In this document: positions 17,029-24,188 of the stretch, piece by piece
How the letters are laid out: the number at the start of each line of letters is the position of its first letter
Position numbering within the stretch: position 1 is the stretch's first letter
NCBI GenBank assembly: GCA_051658525.1
Contig: JBOFMT010000119.1
Location: 1-64,000, forward strand
Direction of reading: 5' to 3'
Origin: JBOFMT01 sp051658525
Lineage (GTDB): Bacteria > Bacillota_I > Bacilli_A > Erysipelotrichales > Erysipelotrichaceae
Length of the DNA: 64,000 bases
Program-made: the position numbers and the translations under genes
The notes under the pieces: generated by a model
The model's database searches: none
What the model saw: only the letters and a program-made list of their open reading frames with translations
Told to the model about the DNA's origin: nothing

Positions 17029-17065
17029 ACCCCTCGTCCAAAACATAGTTGGTTAAGGGGTTTTT
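17029..17065 (+). terminator. Terminator after the short RlmH-like gene
   Basis: ACCCCT (17029-17034) pairs with AGGGGT (17056-17061), with an inner CCAA/TTGG pair (17038-17041 with 17049-17052). Five T follow on the plus strand. Confidence 0.7.
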
Positions 17066-17197
17066 AGTTCCATGACAAAATGGCAAGCATACTGTGTGCT
17101 CTTATTATAAAAAAAGGATTTGTTTAAGAGTTCAGAAAACTTACCTCTTTAAAAAAAGACTAAAATTCGAATTAAAAACCCATATACAAACGGTGTG

Positions 17198-17232
17198 AAT
17201 TAGCATCCTAAATATGATTTAGGATGCTAATT
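17198..17232. repeat. 16-bp perfect inverted repeat in the gene-free stretch 17066-17368
   Basis: The left arm 17198-17213 and right arm 17217-17232 are perfect reverse complements around an ATG loop, core TAGCATCCTAAA. There is no strong T run on either side, so it is not a typical terminator. The rest of 17066-17368 is AT-rich and holds the promoter region of the secreted-protein gene (TATAAT at about 17350-17355). I see no gene in it. Confidence 0.6.
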
Positions 17233-17368
17233 TAACCAATAAGTATCAAAATATTTTGTTCTTATTTATGTGCAAAATACATTTCAAAACATTATGTGTA
17301 TCGTGCGTGAAAAAATGGAAAAGATTTTTTAATTATGCTATCATAGGCATATAATGAGGAGGGATTTT

Positions 17369-17950
17369 ATGAAGAAAAGTTTATTATCTGTATTATGTGT
17401 TGGTTTTTTATTAACATCATATAATATCGATACCCACGCGTATGAACATGGAAAATCTAGTGAAATTGAAATTGATTTGCGTTCAGTAGAAGAGGGGGAT
17501 GTTTTTACAGTATACGCGAATAAAGAAACAGATACTCTTGTTGAAATTGAAATTGAAAAGGTAGAAAAAACAAAACCATTTGATATCGGAGATTCAGGAT
17601 GGTCTGGTGGAACTATTCCTGATTATAATGTTAGTATGGTTGCAAGAGTTTCTCATAATAGCCATAAATTCCAGTATTACGTACATACTAATAATCAAAA
17701 TATTTATGCTGTTGATAGATTAACTTATTATACTGCGCATAACTGGTCAGTAACTAAATCATGGTTGAATTTCACAAGTAAAAAAGCAACTTTAGAATTT
17801 ACTGCTTTTAGAAATACTGCTGGAGGAACCGGTATAACCTATAATGGACTAGGTATGAATTTAACAGGAAATTCAACAGCTAGTTTTAGAGGATATTTAA
17901 TTTTTGAAATAAGTTCTTCAGGAAAAGCAAGAACTTCTTGGTCTATTTAG
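17369..17950 (+). CDS. Secreted protein of unknown function
   Basis: 193 residues. A Sec signal peptide is clear: MKK, a hydrophobic core LLSVLCVGFLLTS, and a likely cleavage after THA near residue 22-24. The mature part is polar, rich in Thr, Ser, Asn and beta-branched residues, with an acidic EIEIEKVEK stretch, a GDSGWSGG motif and a C-terminal half that looks all-beta. GAGGAGGG precedes the start. I do not recognise the family with certainty. The gene is more AT-rich than its neighbours and is followed one base later by a small membrane peptide, then by transposase remains, so it looks like accessory DNA. Confidence 0.75.
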   Translation: MKKSLLSVLCVGFLLTSYNIDTHAYEHGKSSEIEIDLRSVEEGDVFTVYANKETDTLVEIEIEKVEKTKPFDIGDSGWSGGTIPDYNVSMVARVSHNSHKFQYYVHTNNQNIYAVDRLTYYTAHNWSVTKSWLNFTSKKATLEFTAFRNTAGGTGITYNGLGMNLTGNSTASFRGYLIFEISSSGKARTSWSI

Positions 17951-17951
17951 T

Positions 17952-18092
17952 ATGAATAACTTTATTAATGTTCCAACTTTAGTAATGAATTTCCTGTTAT
18001 TTTTCAAAATTGGATTAGAAATTGTTTTAATAATATTCTTAATTGTGTTTGTTTCGAAAATCACAAAGTATTTTATAAATAAGAATAATTAA
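17952..18092 (+). CDS. 46-residue membrane peptide
   Basis: A short reading frame starting one base after the secreted-protein stop. It encodes a polar N-terminus (MNNFINVPTLVMN), one long hydrophobic segment (about residues 13-34) and a basic tail KITKYFINKNN, fitting a single-pass membrane peptide with a positive end. There is no strong ribosome site of its own, so reinitiation after the upstream stop is the likely route. Its closeness to the secreted protein suggests a partnership such as anchoring or self-protection, which is inference only. Confidence 0.55.
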   Translation: MNNFINVPTLVMNFLLFFKIGLEIVLIIFLIVFVSKITKYFINKNN

Positions 18093-18101
18093 AACATGAT
18101 G

Positions 18102-18176
18102 GAACCTATAAAGTGAACACACTAAAAAAAGGACAGCATATGCTGAACTTGTGTTTATTTGCAGGTTCTTTTTTTT
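18102..18176 (+). terminator. Nested stem structure ending in a T run
   Basis: Three nested pairings are visible: GAACCT (18102-18107) with AGGTTC (18163-18168), AACACA (18116-18121) with TGTGTT (18150-18155), and the palindrome CAGCATATGCTG (18134-18145). Eight T follow. It could end the secreted-protein transcript, or be the left end of the decayed insertion sequence that follows. Confidence 0.45.
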
Positions 18177-18204
18177 ATCCTACTTTTATGAAGGGGGTAA
18201 TCTT

Positions 18205-18372
18205 ATGAGCAAAACATTTTACGGATGAGGAAGTTGAACAATTAAAAACCACCCAAATGTAGTGAGTGTTGGTACGAAATTAATAACATGTCATGAAAAC
18301 TTTAAACAGGTTTTTGTTAATGAGCGTGGAGGAAATCAAAGAAATATTACCGGGACATACAAATTAGCTTAG
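18205..18372 (+). pseudogene. Frameshifted fossil of an HTH-type transposase first ORF
   Basis: With two single-base corrections the frame reads as the N-terminus of the helix-turn-helix first protein of an IS3-like element: MSKTFTDEEVEQLK, then NHPNVVSVGTK, then LITCHENFKQVFVNE. The corrections are one T too many in the TTTT at about 18218-18221 and one A too few in the A run near 18245. Homologues continue with TYTDEFK...F..EY. A good GGGGG site precedes the ATG. The frame then stops and no second ORF follows. The remaining stretch to 18503 holds AAAGTGTCCTTGACATGGG near 18449, which may be the other element end. I see no other gene there. Confidence 0.65.
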
Positions 18373-18503
18373 CCAATTAACGAACTACCAATAAAGCTTT
18401 ATTAACTATGAAGATAAAGCAAAATGAATACATAGCGCTTTTTTAAAAAGTGTCCTTGACATGGGAACCGCTTTATCCAAAATTCTAGACTCTTTCCTTT
18501 ATA

Positions 18504-18935
18504 CTACGATTTAAAATTATCATTGAGCTTCTTTAGTAGAAATAAAAATTGCTCTTTCTCTTCTGCTGTAAAACCTTGATAGGCCGTCTCTTTTACCTCC
18601 AAGCAGATTGTATTATACTTGCTTTGAATGTTCATTGCCTTATCACTTAATTTGATATAGGTAACCCTCTTATCTTTGTTACACGTTTCTTTTTCCACAT
18701 AACCTAGCTTGAGTAGGGTATTAATTAATGAAGTTACCGTGGACTTGTCTTTTCCAATCCTTAAAGCGATATCCTTCATGGTAAGTGCCCCTCCGCTTTC
18801 ATAGAGTGAAGTAAGAATATTTCCATGACTTGGAATTAGGTCACTCAAATCATGTTCATTTAGCTTAGCTTCTAAATATTTCATCATATTTCTTTTTGTT
18901 TTACTGATGAAATAAATGATATATTTATCCTTCAT
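18504..18935 (-). CDS. MarR family transcriptional regulator
   Basis: 143 residues with a MarR winged helix: LTMKDIALRIGKDKSTVTSL as the recognition helix region and NKDKRVTYIKLSDKA as the wing. It is the second gene of a two-gene unit, overlapping the oxidoreductase gene by 11 bases. The promoter of that unit carries two near-identical palindromes, the expected MarR target, so autoregulation together with the oxidoreductase is likely. The signal may be a quinone, aldehyde or other electrophile, as for similar OYE-MarR pairs, but this is inference. Confidence 0.9.
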   Translation of the reverse strand: MKDKYIIYFISKTKRNMMKYLEAKLNEHDLSDLIPSHGNILTSLYESGGALTMKDIALRIGKDKSTVTSLINTLLKLGYVEKETCNKDKRVTYIKLSDKAMNIQSKYNTICLEVKETAYQGFTAEEKEQFLFLLKKLNDNFKS

Positions 18936-20040
18936 TTATTTCACCTCTGCTTGTTTTTTGAAATACCGTACAGTAATTTCCTTCGCTCGTTCTACATTTT
19001 GAACATCGCACACATTTAGCATCCGCCTTGTCCCCTTGTAACCAACGTTTAATTAAATTCGGCTCTGCTAGCAGCGGTCTTGCGATTGCAAAATAGGCAA
19101 TGTTTGATTGTTGTAACAGCTGATGAATCGTATCAAAGTTAGTTAAACCACCTACTGTAATCACAGGAATATCAAGTTCTTCACTAATCACGTTTCCATA
19201 ATTAACAAAATAACCCTCTTTTTCCAAACGGTATCCATCAAATGATTGACCCACCATATCTCTAGCTTTCCCATGGATATTGCCTGATAATTCAATCGCA
19301 TCTATACCCAATCGTTCAAGTTCTCTACAAATGATTCTCGTATCTTCGAAACTTTGTCCACCATCAAAAAAGTCTGTCGCCGTTAACTTGACCATGATGG
19401 GAAAGTCTTTCCCAACCACGTTACGCATTTCAAAATAGATTTCTTTTAAAAACCGCATTCTATTCTCTAAAGATCCACCATACTCATCCGTTCTTCGATT
19501 ATAATATGGACTTAAAAACTGATTGATTAAATACGTATGTGCACCATGAATCTCTACTCCATCAAAGCCACTGTCTTTTGCACGCTTTGCAGCCTTTGCA
19601 AAAGCATCAACAATATACTCGATATCTGTTTTTGTCATTGCTTTACCCTGCGTCCCAGTCGCTTTTTCCGGCACTTCACTCGGAGCAAAAATAACACGAC
19701 TTCCTGTATTGAATGTAGTTTTTGTACCACCATAAGCAAGTTGTAAAATTATCTTACTTTCATAGTTGTGAACCATATCGGTTAACTTTTGATATTCTTC
19801 AATAAATGTATCATCATAGATCCCCATCATACCAGGGTTAGGTTGCTCTTCTTTCACAATATTAGCATATCCTGTAATAATCATTCCTACTTCATTTTCA
19901 GCCAACTTGCGGTATACACAATATAATTCATCCGTCATATGACCTGATTCGGTTGCCATGTTCTCCCAAGTCGCACTTCTCACAAATCTATTTTTTACCT
20001 TCATTCCGCTTATTTTTGATTCTTCAAATAATGATCGCAT
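18925..20040 (-). CDS. Old-yellow-enzyme family NADH:flavin oxidoreductase
   Basis: An FMN-dependent TIM barrel of 371 residues. Family landmarks are NRFVRSATWE at the start, VEIHGAHTYLINQFLSPYYN with the substrate-binding H-x-x-Y/N region, NRRTDEYGGSLENR, and the FMN phosphate strand PVITVGGL followed by FAIARPLL. A Cys-rich tail (KCVRCSKC, residues about 347-354, with a further Cys near 361) resembles that of larger enoate reductases, but the second, pyridine-nucleotide domain is absent. Old yellow enzymes reduce activated C=C bonds or detoxify electrophiles. It is cotranscribed with and probably controlled by the MarR gene. Confidence 0.92.
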   Translation of the reverse strand: MRSLFEESKISGMKVKNRFVRSATWENMATESGHMTDELYCVYRKLAENEVGMIITGYANIVKEEQPNPGMMGIYDDTFIEEYQKLTDMVHNYESKIILQLAYGGTKTTFNTGSRVIFAPSEVPEKATGTQGKAMTKTDIEYIVDAFAKAAKRAKDSGFDGVEIHGAHTYLINQFLSPYYNRRTDEYGGSLENRMRFLKEIYFEMRNVVGKDFPIMVKLTATDFFDGGQSFEDTRIICRELERLGIDAIELSGNIHGKARDMVGQSFDGYRLEKEGYFVNYGNVISEELDIPVITVGGLTNFDTIHQLLQQSNIAYFAIARPLLAEPNLIKRWLQGDKADAKCVRCSKCRTSEGNYCTVFQKTSRGEINEG

Positions 20041-20079
20041 CCGATACGTCCTCTTTTCTTCGTTATCAAGTATTCTCTC

Positions 20080-20137
20080 AAATTAGTTTGATATAAAACT
20101 ATTTTATACAGGAACTAGTTTTATGTCAAACTAATTT
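20080..20137 (-). promoter_or_regulatory. Duplicated MarR-type operator around the oxidoreductase promoter
   Basis: Two 22-base arms (20080-20101 and 20116-20137) are inverted copies of each other with one mismatch. Each contains an internal palindrome: TAGTTTGATATAAAACTA (20084-20101) and TAGTTTTATGTCAAACTA (20116-20133). Between and inside them lies the minus-strand promoter TTGACA (20124-20129), 17-base spacer, TAAAAT (20101-20106). The -35 is within one operator and the -10 abuts the other, a good layout for repression by the MarR dimer encoded in the same unit. Confidence 0.75.
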
Positions 20138-20286
20138 CGCATTGATTTAGAATGTGCTACTGACGTATAGAGCAATTTAGCACCGACAATTACATTTTAA
20201 TCTTAAGAAAAAAACATAAGATGATAGTAGGCTTGCATTTCCCCAACAAATCCTGCAATTTTTAACAGTTGTTTTACAGGAATAGC

Positions 20287-20316
20287 TTCGAAATAGTCGA
20301 CAAACAATGGTATAAT
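20287..20316 (+). promoter_or_regulatory. Probable promoter of the EIIC-EAL operon
   Basis: A perfect -10 TATAAT (20311-20316) with TTCGAA (20287-20292) 18 bases upstream. The rest of 20138-20286 holds only a weak inverted repeat ATCTTA/TAAGAT near 20200-20222 and no gene. Confidence 0.5.
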
Positions 20317-20369
20317 TGAGGTAGTTTACCCAATCATTACAAATACATAGCTAGAAAAAGGAGAACCCT

Positions 20370-22454
20370 ATGATATCTTTTTTTTATACGATATATAATA
20401 ACATCTACATCAAATCCATTCGTCGTGGACTATTGAAAGTACAACCTATTATTTTAATCAATTGTATTTTTATCATTATCCTCAATATCAACACCGCAAG
20501 TTTTTCCAACTTTATGAGTTTGTTGCTTTCTGATGCATGGTACCCCCTTATCTTAAGCATTTATACCAATGTGAATAATGTTTCCAAAGCCTTGATCGTT
20601 ATTTCCATTTGTACCGAACTTGCTCGGATCCGTGTCCAACAAAAACAAAACATCACCTATATGGGTAACAATCCAAGCCCGATGGTTGTCGGATTTATCG
20701 GACTTGCTTCTGCGATTGCTTTTAGTAGTATTTTTGCCATGGAACGCTTTGTGGAAACAGGTAATGCTGCTATCATTGCTGCTAACTGGTCATTGTTATC
20801 TATCGTTGTTGGAATCCTGTTCAGCGAATTTTTTATTAGTGTTTACTACTATACTATCGATCATCGTAAAACATTAATCAATAGTTATGAGCGCTCGGTT
20901 CGACAATCCATTCTTTCAATTCTACCAGCTGTGATTACCATTGCTGCATCGATTGCACTCGCCTTCGTTGTCGAGTCTGTGGTTGTTGCTACCTTCCAAG
21001 GTACCTTTACGATCACCATTGAAGGAGCCAATAGTTATTGGAATGATATCAAATATATTTTTATAAAGAATGCGTTATGGATGGTGGGTGGCCATGGAGG
21101 CGACATGATTGTCCACGATGCTAGTTTCAATCGTTTGTTTGTTGATACCTTTACCAATATGGGAGGTGCAGGTAGTACTTTCTGTTTACTACTTGCGATC
21201 TTCTTTTGTAGTAAAAACAAGTATAGCCGTAAAATTTCTAGTATCTCGATGCTACCAAGCCTTTTCAACATCAATGAAATCATCACCTATGGATTACCGA
21301 TTCTATTCAATCCAATATTTATGATTCCCCTGACCATTGTACCGATTATTCAATATCTCATAGCCTACCTTGCGCTTTTTACTGGCGTAGTGGAAATTGC
21401 TAGTACCAACCTTACTTGGACCACTCCGGTCTTACTCAATGCTTATCAACTCACTGGAAGTTTCTCTGGGCTGATGTTGCAACTCATCAATATTACAGTG
21501 GGTGTTTTACTATATTTACCTTTTGTACAAATCTATGACACCATGAGTAAAAAAGAACGTCAAGATGGATATGAACAATTGAAAAAGAAAGTATTCTCCC
21601 AAGAAATCGCTCACTTGGATTTAACCCACCGCATTGATAATGTTGGGGAAATTAGTATCTACTTAGGAGAGGAATTAAAAGATCTTTTAACAAGACGTCG
21701 TGCAAATGAGCAGGAACTTTTCCTCGTTTACCAACCGCAAGTTGATAAAGCTCATCATGTCATTGGGGTAGAATCCCTGCTTCGTTGGCAGCATCCTGAT
21801 TTTGGTCTTATCCCTCCAAACATCACCATCTTGATTGCAGAAGAAGTTGGTTTGATTTATGATTTAGGTAAGTGGATTGCTGATTCTGCAATTGCACAAC
21901 ATCGCGCTTGGCAGCCACTGCTAGCATCACCAGTTTCAATGTCTATCAATATATCAACCAAACAATTGGTGGATCCTGATTTTGCTTCCACTATTTTAGC
22001 TTGTATTACAAAATACAACGTAGACCCTACAACAATTAAAGTAGAACTAACTGAGAGTTTTGCAGTTGGTGAAGATGCCATTAGCAAACAACAACTACAC
22101 ACATTAAGTCAAGCCGGCGTAAAGCTAGTAATTGATGATTATGGTGTTGGATATAATCCATTATTATATATAAAAAAATATGAGATCGAATGTATTAAAA
22201 TCGATGGAAGTTTGATCCGTGATATTGATACCAATGAAGATTCAAAACGTATTGTTACATCGATTTATAATTTATGTAGCTCGACAGGAATCCAAGTAGT
22301 CAATGAATTTGTGGAAACGCTAGAACAAAAAAACATCTTAGATGCACTCGGTAATGGTTACTATCAAGGTTACTACTTTAGTAAACCCCTCGATGCGGAT
22401 GCATGCTTAAGCTATATCAAACAAACACAGGAAAGCGAGATACGGTATGAATGA
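20370..22454 (+). CDS. PTS EIIC (lactose/cellobiose type)-EAL fusion, putative c-di-GMP phosphodiesterase
   Basis: 694 residues. The first about 400 form a multi-span membrane domain related to PTS IIC of the lactose/cellobiose family; the signature FNINEIITYGLPILFNP begins at residue 299. From about 450 a complete EAL domain follows. Catalytic positions are present: E468 in ESLLRW, N527, E559 in ELTES, D589-D590 in DDYGVGY, K610, E646 in NEFVE and Q666 in YYQGYYFSKPL. No GGDEF, IIA or IIB domain is attached. I infer that sugar binding or transport tunes c-di-GMP breakdown. AAAGGAG precedes the ATG, and the next gene overlaps by 8 bases. Confidence 0.9.
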   Translation: MISFFYTIYNNIYIKSIRRGLLKVQPIILINCIFIIILNINTASFSNFMSLLLSDAWYPLILSIYTNVNNVSKALIVISICTELARIRVQQKQNITYMGNNPSPMVVGFIGLASAIAFSSIFAMERFVETGNAAIIAANWSLLSIVVGILFSEFFISVYYYTIDHRKTLINSYERSVRQSILSILPAVITIAASIALAFVVESVVVATFQGTFTITIEGANSYWNDIKYIFIKNALWMVGGHGGDMIVHDASFNRLFVDTFTNMGGAGSTFCLLLAIFFCSKNKYSRKISSISMLPSLFNINEIITYGLPILFNPIFMIPLTIVPIIQYLIAYLALFTGVVEIASTNLTWTTPVLLNAYQLTGSFSGLMLQLINITVGVLLYLPFVQIYDTMSKKERQDGYEQLKKKVFSQEIAHLDLTHRIDNVGEISIYLGEELKDLLTRRRANEQELFLVYQPQVDKAHHVIGVESLLRWQHPDFGLIPPNITILIAEEVGLIYDLGKWIADSAIAQHRAWQPLLASPVSMSINISTKQLVDPDFASTILACITKYNVDPTTIKVELTESFAVGEDAISKQQLHTLSQAGVKLVIDDYGVGYNPLLYIKKYEIECIKIDGSLIRDIDTNEDSKRIVTSIYNLCSSTGIQVVNEFVETLEQKNILDALGNGYYQGYYFSKPLDADACLSYIKQTQESEIRYE

Positions 22455-23064
22455 AATCGAACGGGATTTAGAGCTCCATATTCAAACATCCTCCATTCAA
22501 AATTTAGAGGAAGCAACCACACAATATCACCGTTATGAACCAACGGAGTATGTTTGTTTGGATGCACTACTTCCCTACATTCAGGTAGCAAAAGATACTT
22601 GCTTGGTTGATATTGGTTGTGGATTCGGTCGCGTTAGCTTTTATTTCTATCACCATCTTCAATGCCACTGCAAAGGCATTGATTACAATGCCAACTTTAT
22701 TGAAGCAGCAAATCATAATCGCAGTAGCTACGAAACCCTGTATGGATCTAGCGATGATAAACTAATCTTTATCCATGGGTTAGCACAAGATCTAGAAATT
22801 TTAGAACACGATACGCTGTTTTATTTTTTCAACCCCTTTTCTTTGGTTATTTTTCAAGCCGTATTGGATCGTTTAATCCAAGCTGCACATAAGTTTCAAC
22901 GCAGTTTCGATTTGATTTTTTACTATCCCAATCCAGAGTATACGATGTATTTAGATACCTTAGGTTTGTTTGCGCTCACTCAAAGTGTTAACATCCCAAA
23001 CCGTATTGATCCACGGGAATGTTTTGTAATCTATCACTATCTAGGATGTGAGGAGGGTATATGA
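22447..23064 (+). CDS. Class I SAM-dependent methyltransferase
   Basis: 205 residues. The SAM-binding motif I reads LVDIGCGFGRVSFYF at about residues 53-67, followed by an acidic end of strand two (KGIDYNANFIEAA), as in Rossmann-fold methyltransferases. The later part, FYFFNPFSLVIFQAVLDRL and FYYPNPEY, resembles motif IV with an NP(F/Y)-type element. The substrate is unknown. It overlaps the EIIC-EAL gene by 8 bases and the Nudix-cyclase gene by 4, so the three are one translationally coupled operon. Confidence 0.85.
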   Translation: MNEIERDLELHIQTSSIQNLEEATTQYHRYEPTEYVCLDALLPYIQVAKDTCLVDIGCGFGRVSFYFYHHLQCHCKGIDYNANFIEAANHNRSSYETLYGSSDDKLIFIHGLAQDLEILEHDTLFYFFNPFSLVIFQAVLDRLIQAAHKFQRSFDLIFYYPNPEYTMYLDTLGLFALTQSVNIPNRIDPRECFVIYHYLGCEEGI

Positions 23065-24071
23065 AACAGCTCACCATTGTTTGTGGAGCAATTATAAAAG
23101 ACGGGAAGTTATTGATTGCGAAACGCAATACACAACAAGGGTATGGCATTTGGGAGTTTCCCGGTGGAAAAGTCGAAAAGGACGAAACTTTACAAGCAGC
23201 ACTTATTCGCGAACTACAGGAAGAGTTGGGCCTAATTTGTGAGATTGAGCAATGTATGGGGATGGTCCATGATCAGCAAGGAAACTTACATTTACATGTC
23301 TATGGTTTTGTATGCCACATCAAAGCGGGAAGTTTACAACTAAGTGCACACTCAGAAGCAAAGTGGGTATCCCCTCAAGAGCTCTATGCGTATGAATTTC
23401 AAAAAAGTGATCGCGTTTTTTTGGATTATGTACAACCAACATCGCAGCGCTTACTGATCGATTTAAGTCAAACCTTAAAAGATCACGCGCCTGTTTATCC
23501 TGAGGATCCTGCTATGCGTCTAGAAGAAATTGCTCAAGTGGAAAAAGATGGCTTCTCGGATTATCAGCTGACAAGTGGGATGCATGTGGGGACGCATATC
23601 GATGCACCAGCACATATGGTAAGACATGGGAAACAAATCGATGAACTTTCTTTAGAACAACTACTTGGTCCAGCGAAAGTTTTTGATGTGTTCCAACAAA
23701 ACCCAATCGCATTAACAACACAAATGCAAACACAAATACAACCTAATGATATTGTCCTTTTCTTTACAGGTCATGAACACGCTTATGGTAGTGATAACTA
23801 TTTTTATGATTTCCCATGTTTGGATGCTACTTTGGTTGCTTTCTTGCGGGAGCGAAAGGTTTCTATGATTGGAATCGATGCCCCATCCTTTGAACCTGAT
23901 CCATATACATTTCATCACGCTTTGTTTGAAGATGAAATTCTACTCATAGAAAATCTATGCAACCTTTATCAATTACTTGGACATAAAAAAATCTATGTCA
24001 CAGCGTTACCCATCAAAATTTCAGCAAGTGGGGCTTTGGCACGCGTAATTGCAACGCTTGAAAAAGAATAA
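23061..24071 (+). CDS. Nudix hydrolase-cyclase (kynurenine formamidase-like) fusion
   Basis: 336 residues with two enzymes in one chain. Residues 1-128 are a MutT-like Nudix domain with a perfect box (GGKVEKDETLQAALIRELQE then ELGL), as in 8-oxo-dGTP or CTP pyrophosphohydrolases. Residues about 130-336 are a cyclase/formamidase-type metal hydrolase: LIDLSQTLKDHAPVYPEDP and the metal motif HVGTHIDAPAHM, then DIVLFFTGHE. The frame is continuous with no sign of a recent join. It starts in an ATGA overlap with the methyltransferase gene. Substrates are unknown. Confidence 0.87.
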   Translation: MKQLTIVCGAIIKDGKLLIAKRNTQQGYGIWEFPGGKVEKDETLQAALIRELQEELGLICEIEQCMGMVHDQQGNLHLHVYGFVCHIKAGSLQLSAHSEAKWVSPQELYAYEFQKSDRVFLDYVQPTSQRLLIDLSQTLKDHAPVYPEDPAMRLEEIAQVEKDGFSDYQLTSGMHVGTHIDAPAHMVRHGKQIDELSLEQLLGPAKVFDVFQQNPIALTTQMQTQIQPNDIVLFFTGHEHAYGSDNYFYDFPCLDATLVAFLRERKVSMIGIDAPSFEPDPYTFHHALFEDEILLIENLCNLYQLLGHKKIYVTALPIKISASGALARVIATLEKE

Positions 24072-24188
24072 TAATCTATCAATAAATCATGGCTTATCGT
24101 GTGATTTTGGTTCTTTTTCATCTTTCCCTTTCTTTCTGTGTGAACATTTGATAAGATAATGTAAGCTTTTTACATTAGGAGAATCAAT
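24072..24188 (+). other. Leader of the PfkB gene with a small inverted repeat
   Basis: Non-coding. ATGTAA (24159-24164) and TTACAT (24170-24175) form a short hairpin or operator overlapping the probable promoter (GATAAT near 24155). It lies just before the ribosome site AGGAG. Confidence 0.3.
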
